A program made the position numbers and the translations under genes. Shown here one piece after another: positions 7,231 to 9,374 of a DNA stretch of 9,374 nt; within the stretch, counting starts at the first letter, position 1, and each line of letters starts with the position of its first letter. Source of the DNA: DHVE2 group archaeon (GTDB lineage Archaea; Thermoplasmatota; Thermoplasmata; Thermoplasmatales; Aciduliprofundaceae); contig JALSPD010000077.1 of NCBI GenBank assembly GCA_026986135.1, positions 1 to 9,374 on the forward strand, given 5' to 3'. The notes beneath the pieces are model-generated. The model was not told where the DNA came from, searched no databases, and saw only the letters and a list, made by a program, of their open reading frames with translations.

Positions 7231-7241
7231 CAAATATTTTA
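7231..7241 (-). promoter_or_regulatory. TATA box for the TrmB-family regulator
   Basis: On the minus strand this reads TAAAATATTTG, centred about 23 bases upstream of ATG 7213, giving a leaderless transcript. Its core, AAATATTTT at 7232-7240 on the plus strand, is the left half of a perfect inverted repeat with 7254-7262. Confidence 0.55.
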
Positions 7242-7262
7242 GCTCTTTCCCAGAAAATATTT
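7232..7262. repeat. 9-bp perfect inverted repeat spanning the divergent promoters
   Basis: AAATATTTT (7232-7240) and AAAATATTT (7254-7262) are exact reverse complements with a 13-base spacer. The two arms overlap the TATA elements of the regulator (leftward) and the phosphoesterase (rightward). The symmetry may simply reflect two similar TATA boxes back to back, but it could also be an operator through which the TrmB-like protein controls both genes. Confidence 0.45.
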
Positions 7263-7268
7263 AAATAT
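7257..7268 (+). promoter_or_regulatory. TATA box for the phosphoesterase
   Basis: The element ATATTTAAATAT is centred 26 bases before ATG 7289, which is the ideal spacing for a leaderless archaeal mRNA. No Shine-Dalgarno is needed or seen. Confidence 0.65.
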
Positions 7269-7288
7269 TCGCCGAGAATTTATGAGAT

Positions 7289-7792
7289 ATGAAGGTCGCG
7301 GTTGTAAGTGATACCCATGACAATCAGGATGCTGCAAGGAAGGTCGCTGAGATTCTTCGCAATAGAAATATAAATACAGTTTTTCACCTTGGCGATATAA
7401 TCTCGCCATTCACCCTGAGAATATTTTCAGATTTTCGTTATTACGGTGTATTCGGGAACAACGACGGCGAGAAACTTCTTCTTAAGAGGGTAGCAGATGA
7501 GCATGGCATGGTGATTGAGGAACAGCCCCACACCCTGGAGATGGAGGGAAAAAGAATACTCCTGTACCACGGATCGGGGAGCATTGAGAAAACAAGGAAA
7601 ATAGTGGAGAATTTCGCAAAGAGCGGCGAGTACGATGCCGTTCTTTACGGCCATACTCACCGATTGGATATGAGAAGAATCAACGGAGCACTTATCCTCA
7701 ATCCAGGGGAGGCATGCGGATACCTGACCTCAAAGAGATCCTTTGCAATACTTGATCTCAAAACCATGGAAGTGGAGATTGTTGAATTCTGA
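7289..7792 (+). CDS. YfcE/MJ0936-like metallophosphoesterase
   Basis: A 167-residue calcineurin-like phosphoesterase (Metallophos_2 type), similar in layout to Methanocaldococcus MJ0936 and bacterial YfcE, which act on phosphodiester substrates in vitro. All metal-binding motifs are present: SDTHDN (Asp8, His10), HLGD (Asp36), GNND (Asn58), LLYHGS (His94) and YGHTHR (His122, His124). The cytosolic location follows from the absence of a signal peptide or membrane helices. The natural substrate cannot be assigned. The gene length is normal for the family. ATG 7289 is confirmed by the TATA spacing. It is divergent from the TrmB-like regulator, with 75 bases between start codons, and is followed by a hairpin terminator that separates it from the archaellin gene. 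Confidence 0.93.
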   Translation: MKVAVVSDTHDNQDAARKVAEILRNRNINTVFHLGDIISPFTLRIFSDFRYYGVFGNNDGEKLLLKRVADEHGMVIEEQPHTLEMEGKRILLYHGSGSIEKTRKIVENFAKSGEYDAVLYGHTHRLDMRRINGALILNPGEACGYLTSKRSFAILDLKTMEVEIVEF

Positions 7793-7797
7793 ATGTT

Positions 7798-7828
7798 CCT
7801 TTTTAGATAACCGTGAGAAAAGGTTTTT
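7798..7828 (+). terminator. Hairpin plus T-run terminator after the phosphoesterase
   Basis: CCTTTT (7798-7803) can pair with AAAAGG (7818-7823) across a 14-base loop, and TTTTT follows at once. The stem is A-T rich and weak, but the T run alone would be a sufficient archaeal signal. The T run also forms the first half of the archaellin TATA element. Confidence 0.45.
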
Positions 7829-7834
7829 AAAATA
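7824..7834 (+). promoter_or_regulatory. TATA box for the archaellin operon
   Basis: The element TTTTTAAAATA, with purine-rich GAGAAAAGG upstream as a possible BRE, predicts a start near 7856. This leaves a leader of about 70 bases before the archaellin ATG at 7929, clearly longer than for any other gene in the window. A weaker AT-rich run at 7841-7850 is an alternative. Confidence 0.5.
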
Positions 7835-7928
7835 ACACAAGATTATTTTCAATCGTTATCAGAGATGAAAACCACACCTTCAAATTACTCTCACCTGCGG
7901 GCACAGGGTCACCCAGGAGAGATAAGAG

Positions 7929-8798
7929 ATGAGAAAGATATGGATAAAGGAGCGGGGTGAATACGGCATAGGAACACTGATAGTGTTCATCGCAATAATA
8001 ATCGTTGCGGCAGTGGCAGCCAGTGTTATAATTCAAACCGCCTATGTGCTGCAGCAGCAGGCAGAGGAAACGGGTGATATAGCGAGGCAGGATGTTTGCA
8101 CCGGCTTTAAGATAATAACGGTGGAGGGCATAAGAGATGACTACATGTACCAGGAGAACATAGGAACGGGCGATGGAAGCACAACGGAGTTCACAGCGCA
8201 GGTTAACCACGGTCCGATAAATCCAAACACAGTGGAAATAACAGATGGAACCAATGTTCTCAGGGACGATGGCACCGGCAAGCTTGTGCTTGTCAGTGGA
8301 AGCGGTGTGCAGGGCTGGGTCGGATATGATAACCGCACCATACACCTAACATACTCCACTGCACCATCCCTCGGGACCACAATATCTGCGAAGTACGGCT
8401 CTGGATACAGGAGAACAATATCGTACCTTGAACTGAAAGTCGGCCTGATTGCTGGAAGTCCGCCCATCGCAATGGACAGTGTGCTAATAGAGATAACTGA
8501 CGGATACACGGATGCAACCATTACCTACAATGCAACCGCAACAAACTACAGCTCCCTTGACGGCGAACACTTTGCAGCTGTGATTGCAAGGGATATGCCT
8601 CCATCAAACTGGGGGCGTGATAGAGTAATGACGGCGGGAGATGTGGTGAGGATATACATCAATGCATCCGCAATAGGCCTGTACCTTGAACCTCAAACGC
8701 ATGTTATGATCAAACTCATACCAAAGCATGGAGTTCCAAACCTTGTGGAGTTCACCACACCCGCAACATACACCACAAAGTACATGGAGCTGTGGTAG
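7929..8798 (+). CDS. arlB: Archaellin (major archaellum filament protein) with an extra beta-rich insert
   Basis: A 289-residue archaellin, the subunit of the archaeal motility filament. It has a class III signal peptide: residues 1-10 (MRKIWIKERG) should be cut by the prepilin-type peptidase (PibD/FlaK) after Gly10, leaving EYGIGTLIVFIAIIIVAAVA, the hydrophobic helix that forms the filament core. The outer domain is recognisable from residue 164 on (SYLELKVGLIAGSPPIAMDS, then VVRIYINASAIGLYL). Four N-glycosylation sequons (N135, N201, N206, N245) fit the known glycosylation of archaellins. Usual archaellins are roughly 200 residues; this one is longer because of a Gly/Thr/Asp-rich insert at about 79-160. 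A GGAGA Shine-Dalgarno at 7916-7920 supports the start. It is the first gene of a cluster with arlE-like and a small membrane protein gene. Confidence 0.93.
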   Translation: MRKIWIKERGEYGIGTLIVFIAIIIVAAVAASVIIQTAYVLQQQAEETGDIARQDVCTGFKIITVEGIRDDYMYQENIGTGDGSTTEFTAQVNHGPINPNTVEITDGTNVLRDDGTGKLVLVSGSGVQGWVGYDNRTIHLTYSTAPSLGTTISAKYGSGYRRTISYLELKVGLIAGSPPIAMDSVLIEITDGYTDATITYNATATNYSSLDGEHFAAVIARDMPPSNWGRDRVMTAGDVVRIYINASAIGLYLEPQTHVMIKLIPKHGVPNLVEFTTPATYTTKYMELW

Positions 8799-8800
8799 CC

Positions 8801-9145
8801 ATGATCCTGAATGACCTCGGCGATGATATCAGAAGCGCCATAATCGCTGAAAAATGGCTCGGCTATCTGCTTCAGCACATGGGCCATGGAGAACTTGAGA
8901 AGTTGCTGGAGCATTACGAGCAAATTGGCTGGATATCAGAGAATGCAAGGAGAAAATTAACTAAAATCGCCGAGGGCATAGTGAGCAGTGGCAAGGGAAA
9001 CTGGCAACTTCCCGGCAGGGTGCACATCACCTCGCTCCTTTTTATCGCGTACCTGGCGGGCACAGGGATTCCAAGGGAAGTGCACGAGATTGACACATAC
9101 GCAAAAATATTCATAGAAAACCCAGAAGAAATGCTAAGCATCTGA
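8801..9145 (+). CDS. arlE: Short ArlD/ArlE-family archaellum accessory protein
   Basis: A 114-residue soluble protein that matches the conserved domain of FlaD/FlaE (Arch_fla_DE). Diagnostic features are AEKWLGYLLQHMG (about 16-28), HYEQIGWISENARRKL (38-53) and the later LPGRVHITSLLFIAYLAG stretch (70-87), ending with a YAKIF helix. In other euryarchaea ArlC/D/E form a cytosolic assembly that links the archaellum motor to the chemotaxis machinery through CheF. This protein consists only of the core domain, with no N-terminal extension, so it looks like a stand-alone ArlE. ATG 8801 is two bases after the archaellin stop; a GTG at 8792 overlapping that stop is possible. The tight spacing implies co-transcription with the archaellin. 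Confidence 0.85.
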   Translation: MILNDLGDDIRSAIIAEKWLGYLLQHMGHGELEKLLEHYEQIGWISENARRKLTKIAEGIVSSGKGNWQLPGRVHITSLLFIAYLAGTGIPREVHEIDTYAKIFIENPEEMLSI

Positions 9146-9152
9146 GCTCTCG

Positions 9153-9374
9153 GTGCATATTCCCCTGAGGAAAATATCACAAGTTTCCCTGTCTATGTTG
9201 CATATTCTCACCATCTCAATGCTGCTATCCCTGTACCTGTTGAAAAAGTCGGATATTGCCCTCCTGAAAATGGGTGCTGCCCTTTTCTTTGGAAATCCAA
9301 ATATTCCTGTGCTTATGGCAGGCATGCTTATGCTTTTCAGCCCGAGTTCGCTGGCTCTCTTGAGAGAATTGTAA
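9153..9374 (+). CDS. Small two-helix membrane protein of unknown function in the archaellum locus
   Basis: A complete 73-residue reading frame begins with GTG seven bases after the arlE-like stop and ends with TAA at the last base of the window. I do not recognise it. It has hydrophobic segments at about 15-30 (MLHILTISMLLSLYLL) and 51-70 (IPVLMAGMLMLFSPSSLALL), with a weaker one near 38-46, and basic residues at 6-7 and 31-32. It lacks the class III signal peptide of ArlF or ArlG, so it is not obviously either. The start is uncertain: no clear Shine-Dalgarno is seen, and ATG 9195 would still keep both helices. Same strand and tight spacing suggest it belongs to the archaellum operon. It could also be a spurious frame, but its hydrophobic pattern and length argue for a real gene. 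Confidence 0.55.
   Translation: MHIPLRKISQVSLSMLHILTISMLLSLYLLKKSDIALLKMGAALFFGNPNIPVLMAGMLMLFSPSSLALLREL

Noticed and set aside
7827..8345. Minus-strand 172-codon frame antisense to archaellin
   Set aside because: Its sequence is rich in Cys, Tyr and His without domain features, as expected for the shadow of a biased coding strand.
9134..9325. Minus-strand frame opposite the small membrane protein
   Set aside because: The plus-strand frame has better operon context and a clear two-helix pattern; the minus frame has no recognisable feature.

Overview
This window is archaeal and almost certainly euryarchaeal. It carries archaeal translation genes (aIF2 gamma, S6e, L10e), an archaellin followed by an ArlD/E-family gene, two tRNA genes without an encoded CCA, and many TATA-box promoters placed 22-30 bp from the start codon, as expected for leaderless or short-leader mRNAs. 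The 7TM + DUF835 membrane protein, the EF-hand membrane protein and the gene style point to the Thermoplasmatota. A relative of Aciduliprofundum (DHVE2) is my best guess, but it rests on memory of gene content and not on a search.

Layout. Positions 1-1345 (minus) hold an rps6e - aIF2 gamma operon with an ATGA start/stop overlap; the aIF2 gamma gene runs off the left edge. Positions 1530-4104 (plus) hold two membrane proteins in tandem. The first is a secreted-domain protein with a perfect EF-hand loop, three membrane segments and a cytosolic C-terminal domain. The second is a 7TM + DUF835 protein whose first membrane helix lies in a different frame from the rest, which implies a one-base deletion or sequencing error near 3026-3031. 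A T-rich terminator follows, then on the minus strand tRNA-Ala(GGC) and a YtcJ-like amidohydrolase (4251-5627).

Positions 5806-6487 (plus) hold tRNA-Pro(GGG) and rpl10e, which converges on a TrmB-family regulator (6497-7213, minus). The regulator is divergent from a YfcE/MJ0936-like metallophosphoesterase (7289-7792, plus), and a 9-bp inverted repeat spans their promoters. The window ends in what looks like the start of an archaellum operon: an archaellin with an extra beta-rich insert of about 80 residues, a very short ArlE-like protein, and an unrecognised 73-residue two-helix membrane protein that ends at the last base.

Functionally the window is a mix of housekeeping translation genes, a possible envelope-sensing pair of membrane proteins, and motility genes. 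I see no CRISPR array, insertion sequence, integrase or defence system. The points most worth a second look are the archaellin insert, the frameshifted 7TM gene, the EF-hand receptor-like protein and the small membrane protein in the archaellum locus. No stretch longer than 300 bases lacks a gene.
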